A DNA stretch of 64,000 nucleotides, taken from contig JAFARO010000004.1 of assembly GCA_019245415.1 (NCBI GenBank), positions 1,054,001-1,118,000 on the forward strand, written 5' to 3'. Source of the DNA: Alphaproteobacteria bacterium. GTDB lineage: Bacteria; Pseudomonadota; Alphaproteobacteria; Micropepsales; Micropepsaceae. The notes under the pieces were generated by a model. That model ran no database searches and was not told where the DNA came from. It saw nothing but the letters and a program-made list of their open reading frames with translations. The position numbers were made by a program, and so were the translations under genes. The number at the start of each line of letters is the position of its first letter. Position 1 is the stretch's first letter. Below are positions 1-9,748 of this stretch, in pieces.

Positions 1-1690
1 GCGCAGCGCGCCGACCGAACGTCTCGCCATCGGTGCCTCGCACCAGGGAATCTACGATCTCGAATTCGCCAGCGACGAGATCGTGCTGTCGTCCGAGGCC
101 GCAAGACTCCTCGCCTTCGATGCGCCGGACGGCGCGCGCATACCCCATCCCGCTTGGATCGCGCGCATCCATCCGGAAGACCGCGCCGTCTACGAGCAGG
201 CACTGAGCGAATTCCGCGGTCAGAGCGGGTTGGCGTTCCGCATCGAGTTCCGTTTCCGCGACGAAGTGGGACGCCTGGTCTGGCTCGAACTGCGCGCCAC
301 CATGATGGGGGAGGGCGGGACACCGCGCTGCCTCGGCCTGATCGCCGATATCGGCGCGCGCAAGCAGTCCGAGGGCCAACCTCAATCCGCCGAGGCCTTG
401 CGCGATCCGCTCACCGGGCTGGGCAACCGGGCGGCGCTGAGCCACGCGCTGGAGAGCCTTGGCGAGGGCTTTCTCGATGCCACGCTGGCGCTGCTCGATA
501 TCGACCGATTCAAGAGTATTCACGCCAGCCTCGGCGATTCCGGCGGCGACGCGATCCTGACCCAAACGGCCGAGCGGTTGAGCACGCATTTCGCCGGCGA
601 GGCTCAGGCCTTCCGCTTCAGTGGCGACTGCTTCGCGCTGCTCGTGCCCCATGCCGGCGAAAGCGCACAGGCGCTGGGCGCCAGCCTCGTGAAGCTCTGC
701 GGCACCGCCTATACCGAAGCAGGCCGCAGCGTTTTCGCGCCGGTCAGCGTCGGTCTCACCGTTGGGCACGATGCGCGCGACACCGCCGATCTGGTGCGCA
801 ATGCCGAACTTGCGCTGATGCAGGCCAAGCGCGACGGCGGCGGCTGTGCGCGGCTCTATCTGCGCGCGATGGCCGCCGTGCCGCAGGGCGACGCCGTGGC
901 GCTCGAGGCCGAGTTGCGCGCCGCGCTGGATCAGGGCCAGATCGAGGTCTTCTATCAGCCGATCGTGCGGCTGGCGGGCGACAGCGTCGCGGGGTTCGAG
1001 GCGCTGCTGCGCTGGCGCCACCCCGAAAAAGGCCTCGTCGCGCCGCAGGAATTCATCGCCCATTCGGAAGGCACGGGGCTCATCGTCACCTTGGGACGTT
1101 TCGCGCTCGAGCAGGCCACGCGCGATCTCGCCCAGTGGCAGCGCTTCTTTCCGCTGCATCCGCCGCTGTTCGTCAGCGTCAATGTTTCACGCCGGCAGCT
1201 TCGCGACGCGGCCTTCGAGACGCAGCTCAGGCAATTGATTGAGGGCGCTTCGATCGCGCCGCATTCGCTCAAGCTCGAGATCACCGAAAATGCCGCCGTC
1301 TCCGACATGAAAGCGATCCTGCGGCGGCTGCGCGCGCTCGGCGCCGGGCTCGCCATCGACGATTTCGGCACCGGCCAGTCGAGCCTGAGCCAGCTCAAGG
1401 ACCTGCCGTTCGACACGGTGAAGATCGACCGCAGCTTCCTCACCCGCCATGGCGGCACCGACGGCGCATCCGACAGCGCCGTGGTGCTAGGCTCCATCGT
1501 GGCGCTGGCGCACGACCTCAAGCGGGAAGTGGTCGTCGAAGGCGTCGAGAGCGCCGCGGAGGCACAGCAGGTGCGCGCGCTGGGCTGCGAGTTCGCGCAA
1601 GGGTTCCACTATGCGCCGCCGCTGCCTTTGGCCGATGCGCTCAACTACATCGCGCGCCACTACAACACGCGTAGCGCGGTCGCGGACTGA
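1..1690 (+). CDS. PAS-GGDEF-EAL cyclic-di-GMP phosphodiesterase (5' end outside window)
   Basis: The frame is open to the left edge, so the N-terminus is missing; the GTG at 83 lies inside a PAS domain and is not a convincing start. A PAS domain and a PAC-like segment come first, then a GGDEF domain whose signature is degenerate (SGDCF), so cyclase activity is unlikely. The C-terminal EAL domain keeps its key motifs: FEALLRWRHP, KLEITEN, DDFGTG, KIDRSFL and VVEGVE. That supports hydrolysis of c-di-GMP to pGpG, with the GGDEF part perhaps a GTP-sensing regulatory module. The gene converges on algH with the two stop codons abutting. Confidence 0.93.
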   Translation, partial: RSAPTERLAIGASHQGIYDLEFASDEIVLSSEAARLLAFDAPDGARIPHPAWIARIHPEDRAVYEQALSEFRGQSGLAFRIEFRFRDEVGRLVWLELRATMMGEGGTPRCLGLIADIGARKQSEGQPQSAEALRDPLTGLGNRAALSHALESLGEGFLDATLALLDIDRFKSIHASLGDSGGDAILTQTAERLSTHFAGEAQAFRFSGDCFALLVPHAGESAQALGASLVKLCGTAYTEAGRSVFAPVSVGLTVGHDARDTADLVRNAELALMQAKRDGGGCARLYLRAMAAVPQGDAVALEAELRAALDQGQIEVFYQPIVRLAGDSVAGFEALLRWRHPEKGLVAPQEFIAHSEGTGLIVTLGRFALEQATRDLAQWQRFFPLHPPLFVSVNVSRRQLRDAAFETQLRQLIEGASIAPHSLKLEITENAAVSDMKAILRRLRALGAGLAIDDFGTGQSSLSQLKDLPFDTVKIDRSFLTRHGGTDGASDSAVVLGSIVALAHDLKREVVVEGVESAAEAQQVRALGCEFAQGFHYAPPLPLADALNYIARHYNTRSAVAD

Positions 1691-2281
1691 TCAGGCCCGT
1701 CCGGCTTCCGCCGACAGGCCGGAGATGTCGGCGCCGAGGGTGGCGAGCGCGGCGCGCCACTTGCCGTCGCAGTCGCGGCCGAAAACGATGCGCCGGTCCG
1801 CCTCGCAGGGAATCCAGCCATTGGAGGAAAGTTCGCCTTCGATCTGTCCCGGACCCCAACCGGCATAGCCGAGCGCGAAGACGGCATGCCGCGGCCCGCG
1901 GCCCTCGGCCATGGCACGCAGGATGTCGATGGTGGCCGTGAGCGAGATTTCCGACGTCACCGGCATGGTCGCGCCGGCGCTCGCATATTCGGAGCTGTGC
2001 AGGACGAATCCCTGGCCGACGCCGACGGGTCCGCCGAACAAGATGGGCGGCTCGGTCGCGTCGGGGCTGACCGCGAGGTCAAGCTTCTCCACCATCTCGC
2101 GAAAGGTGAGGCCTTCGAACGGCTTGTTGACGATGAGGCCCATCGCGCCCTCGTCGGAATGGGCGCACATGAAGATCACGCTCTGCTCGAAGCGCGGATC
2201 GCTCATGCCCGGAAGCGCCACCAGCAGCTTGCCGAGCAGAAAGCCCTGCGGGCCGGACGAGCCTTGTTGTTTCGACGCCAT
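1691..2281 (-). CDS. YqgE/AlgH family (UPF0301) protein
   Basis: The protein of about 196 residues matches the YqgE/AlgH family throughout: LLVALPGM and FEQSVIFMCAHSDEGAMGLIVNKP near the start region (split here by a few residues from the next motif), ILFGGPVG in the middle and GYAGWGPGQ toward the end. Family members are cytosolic and their biochemical role is unsettled; some affect alginate regulation. I chose the ATG at 2281; an in-frame TTG at 2290 is an alternative with a better-placed AAGGGA. It is divergent from the peroxiredoxin gene. Confidence 0.9.
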   Translation of the reverse strand: MASKQQGSSGPQGFLLGKLLVALPGMSDPRFEQSVIFMCAHSDEGAMGLIVNKPFEGLTFREMVEKLDLAVSPDATEPPILFGGPVGVGQGFVLHSSEYASAGATMPVTSEISLTATIDILRAMAEGRGPRHAVFALGYAGWGPGQIEGELSSNGWIPCEADRRIVFGRDCDGKWRAALATLGADISGLSAEAGRA

Positions 2282-2366
2282 GGCGACCAAACTCTAACAT
2301 CCCTTTGCGGGCGGCGAAACGCCGGGCTACAAGGTCGCCGGCGTGAACTTTACTTAAGGAGCAGAC

Positions 2367-2849
2367 ATGACGATCAAGGTGGGCGACAAGATTCCCCAGG
2401 CGACGCTGATGCGGATGAAGGAAGGCGGCCCCAAGCCGGTGACGACTTCGGAATTGTTCGACGGCAAGAAGGTCGTGGTCTTCGCGCTGCCCGGGGCGTT
2501 CACGCCGACCTGCTCCGCGAAGCACCTGCCGGGCTTCATCCAGAATGCCGCGGCCTTCAAGGCCAAGGGCGTCGATACGATCGCCTGCCTGTCCGTCAAT
2601 GACGCCTTCGTGATGGGCGCCTGGGGCGAAAATCAGGGGGCCGGCGACAAGGTGGTGATGCTTGCCGACGGCAATGGCGACTTTACCCGCCAGCTCGGCC
2701 TCGAGATGGACGCGACCAAGTTCGGCATGGGCATGCGCAGCAAGCGCTACGCGATGGTCGTCGACAACGGCGTCGTCAAGGCGCTCAACGTCGAAGAGCC
2801 GGGCGCGTTCTCGGTCTCCAGCGCCGAGCACGTCCTGCAACAGCTTTGA
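2367..2849 (+). CDS. Peroxiredoxin, Prx5/type II family
   Basis: This 160-residue thiol peroxidase reduces hydrogen peroxide and alkyl hydroperoxides, probably in the cytosol. The peroxidatic cysteine is Cys49 in the motif PGAFTPTCS, and a second cysteine, Cys74 in IACLSVND, sits where Prx5/PrxII enzymes carry their resolving cysteine. Length is normal for the family. A strong AAGGAG lies just upstream of the ATG. The last codons overlap the TTG start of the next gene in a TTGA junction, so the two are likely translated together. The reductant (glutaredoxin or thioredoxin) cannot be told from sequence. Confidence 0.94.
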   Translation: MTIKVGDKIPQATLMRMKEGGPKPVTTSELFDGKKVVVFALPGAFTPTCSAKHLPGFIQNAAAFKAKGVDTIACLSVNDAFVMGAWGENQGAGDKVVMLADGNGDFTRQLGLEMDATKFGMGMRSKRYAMVVDNGVVKALNVEEPGAFSVSSAEHVLQQL

Positions 2850-3271
2850 CGGCGCGGCGCGCGTCGTGTTGCTGCGGCGCGCTTTCGGCCGAGGCCGAAG
2901 GCGAGCCTGCGGCGATCTCGCTCTGCCATTGTCTCGAATGCCAGCGGCGCACCGGCGCGCCGTTCGGCATCGGGGCGTATTACGACGCCGGTCAGGTCAG
3001 GCTTGGCGGCGCCTCGACCGTCTACGAACGCACGGTCGGGAGCCGCAAGCTGGCCTTCCATTTCTGCCCGCGCTGCGGCTCGACGGTGTATTGGACGGCC
3101 GAGAACCATCCCGGCCGCGTCGGCATCGCGGTCGGCGCCTTTGGCGATCCGCATTTCCCGAAGCCGATGCGTTCGGTGTTCGAGCGCAGCCGCCACCAAT
3201 GGATCGAGATGCCGGCGGACATCGCGGGCTTCAGCGCGGGCCGCGACAGCACGCCTAGCCGCCGAGCGTAG
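2846..3271 (+). CDS. GFA family zinc-binding protein
   Basis: The 141-residue protein carries the cysteine pattern of the glutathione-dependent formaldehyde-activating (GFA) fold: CCCGALS at the N-terminus, CHCLECQ around residue 30, and [11 protein letters not shown] around residue 75. These cysteines bind structural and catalytic zinc. Most members of the family have no confirmed substrate, so no reaction is assigned. The start is a TTG overlapping the peroxiredoxin stop by four bases, which fits translational coupling. The 3' end runs 17 bases into the convergent rnhA gene. Confidence 0.85.
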   Translation: MTARRASCCCGALSAEAEGEPAAISLCHCLECQRRTGAPFGIGAYYDAGQVRLGGASTVYERTVGSRKLAFHFCPRCGSTVYWTAENHPGRVGIAVGAFGDPHFPKPMRSVFERSRHQWIEMPADIAGFSAGRDSTPSRRA

Positions 3272-3686
3272 CGATCGCGGCGCGGGCCAGCGCGTCGGCG
3301 CGCGCGTTCTCGATGTGGTCGGAATGGCCTTTGACCCAGCGCCAGTGGACCTCGTGCGGCGCCGACGCCTCCTCAAGCGCGCGCCACAGATCGGCGTTCT
3401 TGACGGCTTTCTTGTCGGACGTCTTCCAGCCATTGGCCTTCCAGCGCTTGAGCCATTGCGTCGCGCCGTCCATGACGTAGCGGGAGTCCGTGTGGATGGT
3501 GACGACGGACGGCTTGGTGAGCGCTCCGAGCGCACGGATCGCCGCCATCAGCTCCATGCGGTTGTTTGTCGTCGCCGCCTCGGCGCCCGACAGCTCCTTC
3601 TCGTGCCGTCCCGAGCGCAGGATCGCGGCCCAGCCCCCCGGCCCTGGATTCCCCGAGCATGCGCCGTCGGTGAAGATGTCGATCAC
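3255..3686 (-). CDS. rnhA: Ribonuclease HI
   Basis: This 143-residue enzyme degrades the RNA strand of RNA-DNA hybrids, for example Okazaki primers and R-loops. The four acidic catalytic residues are visible: Asp7 ([14 protein letters not shown]), Glu45 (NNRMEL), Asp67 (HTDSRYV) and Asp131 (NARADALA), with the supporting His121 in VKGHSD. The start is a GTG overlapping the thrB stop codon (GTGA), so it is the last gene of an ispH-thrB-rnhA operon, an order common in alphaproteobacteria. Confidence 0.97.
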   Translation of the reverse strand: MIDIFTDGACSGNPGPGGWAAILRSGRHEKELSGAEAATTNNRMELMAAIRALGALTKPSVVTIHTDSRYVMDGATQWLKRWKANGWKTSDKKAVKNADLWRALEEASAPHEVHWRWVKGHSDHIENARADALARAAIATLGG

Positions 3687-4633
3687 AACCCATACTCCGA
3701 GGCGTCGCGCACGCCCAGATGAAAGCGCAGGCGGCGGGCAAACTCGCGCGGGTCCTTGGGCCGTACCAGCGCACGCATGTCGTGGTGCAAAAGGTCATAG
3801 AGCCGCGTCAGCAGGAACCTGAGCGCGGCGCCGCGCGCCAGCATCGGCATCGCTGCCGTCTCGGCTTCGGTAAGGGCGCGGTGCGTGCCGTAGCCCGCGA
3901 ACAGGTTCTTTCCTCTTGCCAAGTCGAAATTGCCTTCCGCGTCGAAACACCAGGCATTGAGCAGCACCGCGAGGTCATAGGCAAACGCATCCGTGCAGGC
4001 GAAATAGAAGTCGATGACGCCGGAGATTTCGCCGCCGGCGAACAGAACGTTGTCCGCAAACAGATCGGCATGGATCAGGCCCGACGGCAGCTCCGGAAAG
4101 CTTAGGCCGTCGAGCCCCTGCGCGATCAGTCTTGCAAGGCCGGGCTCGATCTCGTCGGCCCGGCTTCCGATCCTCTTGGCAAGCTCGCTCCAGCTCGCCG
4201 GTCCCAGTGCATTGGGCCGGGTTTGCGCGAAATCTCTGCCGGCATCGTGGATGGCGGCCAATGCCGCACCCGCCGCGGCGCAATGCGCGGGCTCCGGCTC
4301 GCTGAGAGAGACGCCATTGAGAAACGTCAGGACCGCCGCCGGCCTGCCGCACAAGGTGCCGAACAAGGCGCCGTCTTTCCCCCGCACCGGCAGCGGGCAG
4401 GGAATCCTTCGTGCCGACAAATGCTCCATCAAGCCCAGGAAGAACGGCAGATCCCCAGCGCGCACGCGCTTCTCATACAGCGTCAGGACGAAGACGCCGC
4501 GCTCGGTCTTGAGGAAGTAATTGGAATTCTCCACGCCCTCGGCGATGCCCTTGAAGCTGAGGGCGGAGCCGATGGCGTAGGCAGCGAGGAAGCGTTCCAG
4601 GTCCTCGAACGAGACGTCGGTGTAGACCGCCAT
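3683..4633 (-). CDS. thrB: Homoserine kinase (APH-fold type)
   Basis: The 316-residue protein belongs to the aminoglycoside-phosphotransferase-fold homoserine kinases, which make O-phosphohomoserine for threonine synthesis. MAVYTDVS is the typical start, [10 protein letters not shown] lies in the nucleotide-binding lobe, the catalytic loop reads [13 protein letters not shown] near residue 190, and GVIDFYFAC follows as the metal-binding segment. This family replaces the GHMP-type ThrB of E. coli in alphaproteobacteria. It follows ispH after a single base and overlaps rnhA by four bases, so all three are probably one transcript. Confidence 0.95.
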   Translation of the reverse strand: MAVYTDVSFEDLERFLAAYAIGSALSFKGIAEGVENSNYFLKTERGVFVLTLYEKRVRAGDLPFFLGLMEHLSARRIPCPLPVRGKDGALFGTLCGRPAAVLTFLNGVSLSEPEPAHCAAAGAALAAIHDAGRDFAQTRPNALGPASWSELAKRIGSRADEIEPGLARLIAQGLDGLSFPELPSGLIHADLFADNVLFAGGEISGVIDFYFACTDAFAYDLAVLLNAWCFDAEGNFDLARGKNLFAGYGTHRALTEAETAAMPMLARGAALRFLLTRLYDLLHHDMRALVRPKDPREFARRLRFHLGVRDASEYGL

Positions 4634-4634
4634 G

Positions 4635-5603
4635 TCACGAAGCGAGCAGGGCGCGCGGCATGTTGAACTCGACGTCCTCGCGCGTCACGCTCAGCTCTTC
4701 GAGGGCCAGCGTGAAGCGTTTGCTCAAGGCGGCGACGACTTCTTCCATCAGCGGCTCGGGCGCCGAGGCCCCGGACGACAGACCCAATGTCGACACGCCG
4801 TCGAGCCAGCGCCAATCGATGTCGGAGACGTGCTGGATCAACGCCGCCACCTTGGCGCCGGCCTTGCGCGCCACCTCGACCAGGCGCAGCGAATTCGACG
4901 AATTCGGCGCGCCGATGACCAACACGAGATCGCAGCGCGGCGCCATCGCCTTGACCGCGTCCTGGCGGTTGGTCGTGGCGTAGCAGATGTCCTCACGATG
5001 CGGCCCCGCGATCGCCGGGAACCGGGAGCGCAGGACCGCCACGATCTCGCTGGTATCGTCGACCGACAAGGTCGTCTGGGTGATGAAGGCGAGTTTCTGC
5101 GGGTCGCAGGGCCGCACGGTCGCGGCCTGCTCGGCGCTCTCGATCAGCGTGATCGCGCCTTCTGGCAGCTGCCCCAACGTGCCTTCCACTTCCGGATGGC
5201 CCGCATGGCCGATCAGCAGAACGTGGCGGCCGGCGTGGTAATGCCGCTCGGCCTCGACATGCACCTTGGAGACCAGCGGGCAGGTGGCGTTGAGGTAGAA
5301 CAGCTTGCGGCGCCGGGCTTCCTCGGGCACCCGCTTGGGCACGCCATGGGCGGAGAAAATGACGCAGGCCCCGTCCGGCACCTGATCCAGCTCGTCGATG
5401 AAGACGGCTCCCATCCGCTCCAGACGCTCGACGACGAAGCGGTTGTGGACGATCTCGTGGCGCACATAGACCGGCGCACCGTATTTGGCGAGCGAGAGCT
5501 CGACGATGCGGATGGCGCGCTCCACGCCGGCGCAGAAGCCGCGCGGACACGCCAGCAGCAGCGTCAACTGTCGCGGCGTCGATGCGTCTGTCATGCTTTC
5601 CAT
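4635..5603 (-). CDS. ispH: 4-hydroxy-3-methylbut-2-enyl diphosphate reductase
   Basis: IspH (LytB) catalyses the last step of the MEP isoprenoid pathway, making IPP and DMAPP from HMBPP. The three cysteines that bind the iron-sulfur cluster are visible: Cys19 (CPRGFCAGV), Cys108 (NATCPLV) and Cys207 (ICYATTNRQ). The substrate-contacting HEIVHN, SAHGV, HAGHPE and GAPNSSNS segments are present. At 322 residues it has normal length. An in-frame ATG at 5594 is an alternative start. It heads the ispH-thrB-rnhA operon and is divergent from the lipoprotein gene across a 91-base spacer. Confidence 0.97.
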   Translation of the reverse strand: MESMTDASTPRQLTLLLACPRGFCAGVERAIRIVELSLAKYGAPVYVRHEIVHNRFVVERLERMGAVFIDELDQVPDGACVIFSAHGVPKRVPEEARRRKLFYLNATCPLVSKVHVEAERHYHAGRHVLLIGHAGHPEVEGTLGQLPEGAITLIESAEQAATVRPCDPQKLAFITQTTLSVDDTSEIVAVLRSRFPAIAGPHREDICYATTNRQDAVKAMAPRCDLVLVIGAPNSSNSLRLVEVARKAGAKVAALIQHVSDIDWRWLDGVSTLGLSSGASAPEPLMEEVVAALSKRFTLALEELSVTREDVEFNMPRALLAS

Positions 5604-5694
5604 TCGGAGCCCGTCTGGCTACAGTCCGGCTTCGTCGAACGCGGATTCGAGAAGTCGGGCGCGTCACAGCAAAAGTCAAGCGGAAGGCAAAAGA

Positions 5695-6264
5695 ATGACG
5701 GAGCCGGTGGTTGCTGGGCACGGTTTTTTCGCGCGGGGCGCGGCGATCGGCTGCATGCTGTTGGGCGCCATGGCTCTCATCGGCTGCACCACGGACCGGG
5801 ACAAGGGGCTGTGCCCCACCGCCTTCGTCCTGGCGCCGACATCGAGCTTGACCGTCTTCCGCGTCGGCGCCCCAGCCGATCCCTCCGGCGAGCTATATAC
5901 CGTATGGATGGGCAACGTTCGGACGAGCTGCGACTTTGACAAGACCAAGTATGTCACCGATTCCAGCCTGCGCATCGCCTTCCATGCCAAGCGCGCGCCC
6001 AGCATGGAGGCGGCCGCCTATAACGTGCCGTATTTCGTGGCCGTCACCCATCACGGCGACCGCATCATGGCCAAGCAGATCTTCACGGCGCAGATCGTGT
6101 TCGGGCCCGGACAGGTGACGTCGGATTTCCAGCAATCCATCGACTCGACCGTCATTCACCTGGCCCGCGGCAAGAAGGTCGGCGAATACGCGATCGTGAC
6201 GGGACTGCAGCTCACCAAGTCCCAGCTGGACTACAACACCAAGATGAACCGCTACGCCCCATGA
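5695..6264 (+). CDS. Lipoprotein of unknown function
   Basis: A 189-residue protein with a charged N-terminus, a hydrophobic stretch (about residues 12-30) and a lipobox ending LIGC before TTDRD, so it should be cleaved by signal peptidase II and anchored by lipid. The mature part has no domain I recognise; it holds repeated beta-strand-like segments (TVFRVG, SLRIAFH, YFVAVTH). The ATG at 5695 is chosen because it is preceded by GGAAGG and gives a complete signal sequence. Its end overlaps the argS start in an ATGA junction, so expression may be coupled to argS. Confidence 0.8.
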   Translation: MTEPVVAGHGFFARGAAIGCMLLGAMALIGCTTDRDKGLCPTAFVLAPTSSLTVFRVGAPADPSGELYTVWMGNVRTSCDFDKTKYVTDSSLRIAFHAKRAPSMEAAAYNVPYFVAVTHHGDRIMAKQIFTAQIVFGPGQVTSDFQQSIDSTVIHLARGKKVGEYAIVTGLQLTKSQLDYNTKMNRYAP

Positions 6265-8009
6265 CGGCGCTGACCGCGGAACTCGGCGCGATCGTGGCCG
6301 CCGCGTTCGAGGCGGAAGGCCTGGCCGGAACGTTCGGCCGCGTGCAGCTTTCGGACAGGCCCGATCTCGCCCAGTTCCAGTGCAACGGCGCGCTGGCGGC
6401 GGCGAAGCAGGCCAAGACCAACCCGCGCGCCGTGGCGGAGAAGATCGCGGCGCGGCTCAAGACGCAGCCCATGTTCGCCAAGGTCGAGATCGCCGGTCCG
6501 GGCTTCATCAATCTCGTCCTCACAGACGCGGCCCTGGAAGGCCGCGCCGCGAAGATCGCCTCCGCTCCAGCGTCGCCCAACGGAAAGTCCGCGGTGATCG
6601 ATTTCGGCGGCGCCAATGTCGCCAAGCCGATGCATGTCGGGCATCTGAGGTCCTCCGTCATCGGCGACTCGCTGCAGCGGCTGTTCCGCGCCAATGGCTG
6701 GACGGTGACGAGCGACGTGCATCTGGGCGATTGGGGCCTGCAGATGGGGCAGCTGATCAGCGAGATCGGCCATCGCGGCATCGCGCCGATCTATTTCGAC
6801 GAGAATTATCGCGGTCCCTATCCGAAAGACTCGCCGATCACGATGGAGGACCTGGAGGAGATCTATCCTGCGGCCTCCGCCGCCTGCAAAGCCGAACCGG
6901 CGCGGCTGGAGGAGGCGCGGCGCGCGACCGCGGAGCTGCAAGCGGGGCGTCCTGGCTATCGTGCGCTCTGGGAACATTTCTTCGAGGTCTCCAAAGTCGG
7001 TCTGGAGCGGGAATGGGGAAGCCTCGGCGTCCATTTCGACCTGTGGAAGGGCGAGGCCAGCGTCGACCGCCTGATCCCGGCCTTGATCGCGATGCTCAAG
7101 GACAAGCACATCGCGGAGGAAAGCGAAGGCGCGCTGATCGTGCGCGTCGCCGAGCCCGGAGACAAGAAAGAGATGCCGCCGCTGATCCTGGTCAAATCCG
7201 ACGGCGCGGTGAACTACGCCACCACCGACCTCGCCACCATCCTCGACCGCGTCGCCGAGCAGGACCCCGATCTCATCCTCTACGTCGTGGACCAGCGCCA
7301 GCACCTGCATTTCGAGCAGGTCTTCCGCGCTGCGCGCAAGGCCGGCATCGCCGGCAAGGCCATGCTCGAACATGCCGGCTTCGGCACCATGAACGGCACC
7401 GACGGCAAGCCGTTCAAGACGCGCGCCGGCGGGGTGATGAAGCTCTACGACCTCATCGCCATGACCACCGCGGAAGCCGACAAGCGGCTGCACGAAGCCG
7501 GCATCGGCGCCGACTATCCGGCGGAAGAGCGCGCCGATATCGCCAGGAAAGTCGGCATCGCGGCGCTCAAATTCGCCGATCTGTCGAATTTCCGGCTCAC
7601 CGATTACGTTTTCGATCTCGAACGCTTCACCCGCTTCGAAGGCAAGACCGGGCCGTACCTGCAGTATGCCGCGGTGCGCATCCAATCCATTCTGCGCAAG
7701 GCGGGCGACGAAGGCTTTGTCGCCGCCGATCCTCTCATCCGCTCGGACGAGGAGCGCGCGCTCGTCTTGCATCTGCTGGTTCTGCCGGAAAAGTTGGCCG
7801 CCGCCGAGGACAACCGCGCGCCCAACATCCTGTGCGAATACGCCTTCGAGCTGGCACAGAAGTTCAGCCGTTTCTATGCCGAGCACCACATCCTGTCGGA
7901 GAGCGACGCCGGCGTTCGCGCCGCACGGCTCGGGTTGTGCGCGCTGACCCTGGCGGTCCTGATCAAGGTGCTCGACATCCTAGGCATCGAGGTTCCGGAG
8001 CGGATGTAG
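6261..8009 (+). CDS. argS: Arginyl-tRNA synthetase
   Basis: This 582-residue class I synthetase charges tRNA-Arg. The N-terminal additional domain (residues 1 to about 105) is followed by the ATP-binding HIGH signature, here HVGHLRS at 125-131. Further recognisable blocks are GDWGLQMG, the catalytic-core segment YVVDQRQHLHF, MKLYDLI and the C-terminal DALR anticodon-binding domain from about residue 450 (TGPYLQYA, KFSRFYAEH). Like many ArgRS proteins it has no obvious KMSKS loop; the equivalent is TRAGGVMKL. The start overlaps the lipoprotein gene by four bases. Confidence 0.97.
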   Translation: MTALTAELGAIVAAAFEAEGLAGTFGRVQLSDRPDLAQFQCNGALAAAKQAKTNPRAVAEKIAARLKTQPMFAKVEIAGPGFINLVLTDAALEGRAAKIASAPASPNGKSAVIDFGGANVAKPMHVGHLRSSVIGDSLQRLFRANGWTVTSDVHLGDWGLQMGQLISEIGHRGIAPIYFDENYRGPYPKDSPITMEDLEEIYPAASAACKAEPARLEEARRATAELQAGRPGYRALWEHFFEVSKVGLEREWGSLGVHFDLWKGEASVDRLIPALIAMLKDKHIAEESEGALIVRVAEPGDKKEMPPLILVKSDGAVNYATTDLATILDRVAEQDPDLILYVVDQRQHLHFEQVFRAARKAGIAGKAMLEHAGFGTMNGTDGKPFKTRAGGVMKLYDLIAMTTAEADKRLHEAGIGADYPAEERADIARKVGIAALKFADLSNFRLTDYVFDLERFTRFEGKTGPYLQYAAVRIQSILRKAGDEGFVAADPLIRSDEERALVLHLLVLPEKLAAAEDNRAPNILCEYAFELAQKFSRFYAEHHILSESDAGVRAARLGLCALTLAVLIKVLDILGIEVPERM

Positions 8010-8032
8010 CTTTGTTGCAGATTATATACCAC

Positions 8033-8235
8033 ATTCTCCCTCTCCCCCGCAGGGGGAGAGGGCAGGGTGAGGGGGTGGTCGGCGCAATTGCGGACAGGCG
8101 GCGCGAGGCTCTGGCGCTAAACCGAGAGCGTGCAAAGCGCATGCGCGGCTTTGCCACTGTGTGCGCAACAACCCTTCTTGCTTTGCGGGGCGGCTCCCCC
8201 TCACCCTAACCCTCTCCCCCAGAGGGGGAGAGGGA
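8033..8235. repeat. Pair of inverted CTCTCCCCC/GGGGGAGAG repeat elements
   Basis: Two GC-rich palindromic cassettes face each other. At 8033-8078 a stem CTCTCCCCC/GGGGGAGAG is followed by GGGTGAGGGGG. At 8194-8235 the same parts occur in reverse order and orientation. About 115 bases of unique sequence lie between them, so a large hairpin is possible. The element lies between argS and the glycine riboswitch and may end argS transcription; its type resembles REP-like repeats of proteobacteria. Confidence 0.75.
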
Positions 8236-8326
8236 AAACCGTGTTTGATTGACTCCGCCTTGTCCCCCCCTATGATGCGGCGCAACGCAGGTTTCCGCCG
8301 GGAGGCGCATGGCTGCGGCGAGCACA

Positions 8327-8562
8327 CGATCCCTCGCGGGAGACGTTCGCATTTGCTGGAGGCCGACTTGTCGGCCGAAGCCGAAGGCGAAGGCCGAAGG
8401 AGCAACCGCCCCGGAAACTCTCAGGCAAAAGGACCGCGAAGGAGATGAACTTCTGGAAAGCGAGCGCTGCATCGAGCAGCCTCCACCGAAGGGGTAACCC
8501 CGAATCGCTCCTCGCATGGGAGAGCCCGGGGGAAATCTCTCAGGTCCGATGACAGAGGGGCG
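8327..8562 (+). promoter_or_regulatory. Tandem glycine riboswitch upstream of gcvT
   Basis: Two glycine aptamers are recognisable in series. The first (about 8330-8440) holds CCGAAGGAGCAA and CTCTCAGGCAAAAGGAC and is closed by CTCGCGGG/CCGCGA. The second (about 8450-8560) holds ACCGAAGGGGTAA and CTCTCAGGTCCGATGACAGA, with TCTG/CAGA as outer helix. The arrangement directly ahead of the glycine cleavage genes is the classical one, in which glycine binding turns the operon on. Between aptamer 2 and gcvT lies a CCGCC/GGCGG hairpin (8570-8585) that could be part of the expression platform. Confidence 0.93.
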
Positions 8563-8616
8563 CGGGTTCCGCCTGTTTTGGCGGTTCGCGCCGGACCAAC
8601 TCTTGTCAGGACCGCC

Positions 8617-9735
8617 ATGGCCGACACTGAAACTTTGCGAAAGACGCCGCTGCACGCGCTCCATCTGGAGCTGGGCGGCAAGATGGTGCCGTTCGCCGGC
8701 TACGACATGGCGGTGCAGTACCCGGCCGGAATCCTCAAGGAGCATCTGCACACCCGCGAGAAGGCGGGACTGTTCGACGTCTCGCATATGGGCCAGGCGT
8801 TCCTCTCGGGCGCCGATCCCGCCAAGGCGCTGGAGCGAGTCACGCCTGCCGACGTGATCGGGTTGAAACCGGGCATGCAGCGATACGGCTTGCTGCTCAA
8901 CGACCAGGGCACGATCAAGGACGACTTCATGTTCACCAAGCTGGAAGGCGAGGCGGACATGTATCTCGTCGTCAATGCGGGGACCAAGGAAGGCGACTAC
9001 GCCTATATCGCCGAAAAGCTCGATGGCACAGCGAAGGTGACGACCCGGTTCGACCGCGCGCTGCTGGCGCTGCAGGGCCCGATGGCCGGCGCTGTGCTGG
9101 AGCGTCATTCTCCGGGCATCGACAAGCTCACCTTCATGAAGGTGGTGCGTGCGACCATTGCCGGCTGCCCCGCCATCGTCAGCCGCTCGGGCTACACCGG
9201 CGAAGACGGTTTCGAGATCTCCATCGAAGGCAGGGACGGCGAGCGCGTGGCCCGCGCGCTGCTCGGCGAACCCGAAGTGCTGCCCATCGGGCTGGGCGCG
9301 CGCGACTCGCTGCGGCTGGAAGCCGGGCTCTGTCTCTACGGGCATGACATCGATGAGACAGTGACGCCCGTCGAAGCCGCTCTCGTCTGGTCGATCGCCA
9401 AGCGCCGCAAGCTGGACAAGGATTTTCCCGCCGCCGAGAAGATCATGGACCAGGTCTTCAACGGCACCGCGAAGAAGCGCGTCGGCATCCTGCCGACGGG
9501 ACGCGCGCCGGCGCGCGAGCACACCGAGATCGTCGACAAGTCCGGCCGCCGGATCGGCGAGATCACGTCGGGCGGCTTCGGACCCAGCCTGAACGCGCCG
9601 GTCGCGATGGGCTATGTCGAATCCGCATTCGCCGGCGACGGCACCGAAATCGACCTGATGGTGCGCGGCAAGGCGATGCCCGCCCGCGTCGCGCCGATGC
9701 CGTTCGTGCCGCACCGTTACCGTCGCGCAGTTTAG
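8617..9735 (+). CDS. gcvT: Glycine cleavage system T protein (aminomethyltransferase)
   Basis: This 372-residue protein transfers the methylene group from the lipoyl-bound aminomethyl of GcvH to tetrahydrofolate, releasing ammonia. Family blocks are visible: the N-terminal [50 protein letters not shown] and a C-terminal barrel with [10 protein letters not shown]. The ATG at 8617 is preceded by CAGGA and gives the usual N-terminus; an upstream in-frame GTG would extend into the riboswitch platform. It is the first gene of the riboswitch-controlled cluster, with gcvH 13 bases downstream. Confidence 0.97.
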   Translation: MADTETLRKTPLHALHLELGGKMVPFAGYDMAVQYPAGILKEHLHTREKAGLFDVSHMGQAFLSGADPAKALERVTPADVIGLKPGMQRYGLLLNDQGTIKDDFMFTKLEGEADMYLVVNAGTKEGDYAYIAEKLDGTAKVTTRFDRALLALQGPMAGAVLERHSPGIDKLTFMKVVRATIAGCPAIVSRSGYTGEDGFEISIEGRDGERVARALLGEPEVLPIGLGARDSLRLEAGLCLYGHDIDETVTPVEAALVWSIAKRRKLDKDFPAAEKIMDQVFNGTAKKRVGILPTGRAPAREHTEIVDKSGRRIGEITSGGFGPSLNAPVAMGYVESAFAGDGTEIDLMVRGKAMPARVAPMPFVPHRYRRAV

Positions 9736-9748
9736 CCAGGGGAAGCTC

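Noticed and set aside
2079-2840. Long antisense open frames opposite algH, the peroxiredoxin gene and others
   Set aside because: High GC keeps shadow frames open; the translated sequences lack family signatures while the opposite strand carries clear ones.
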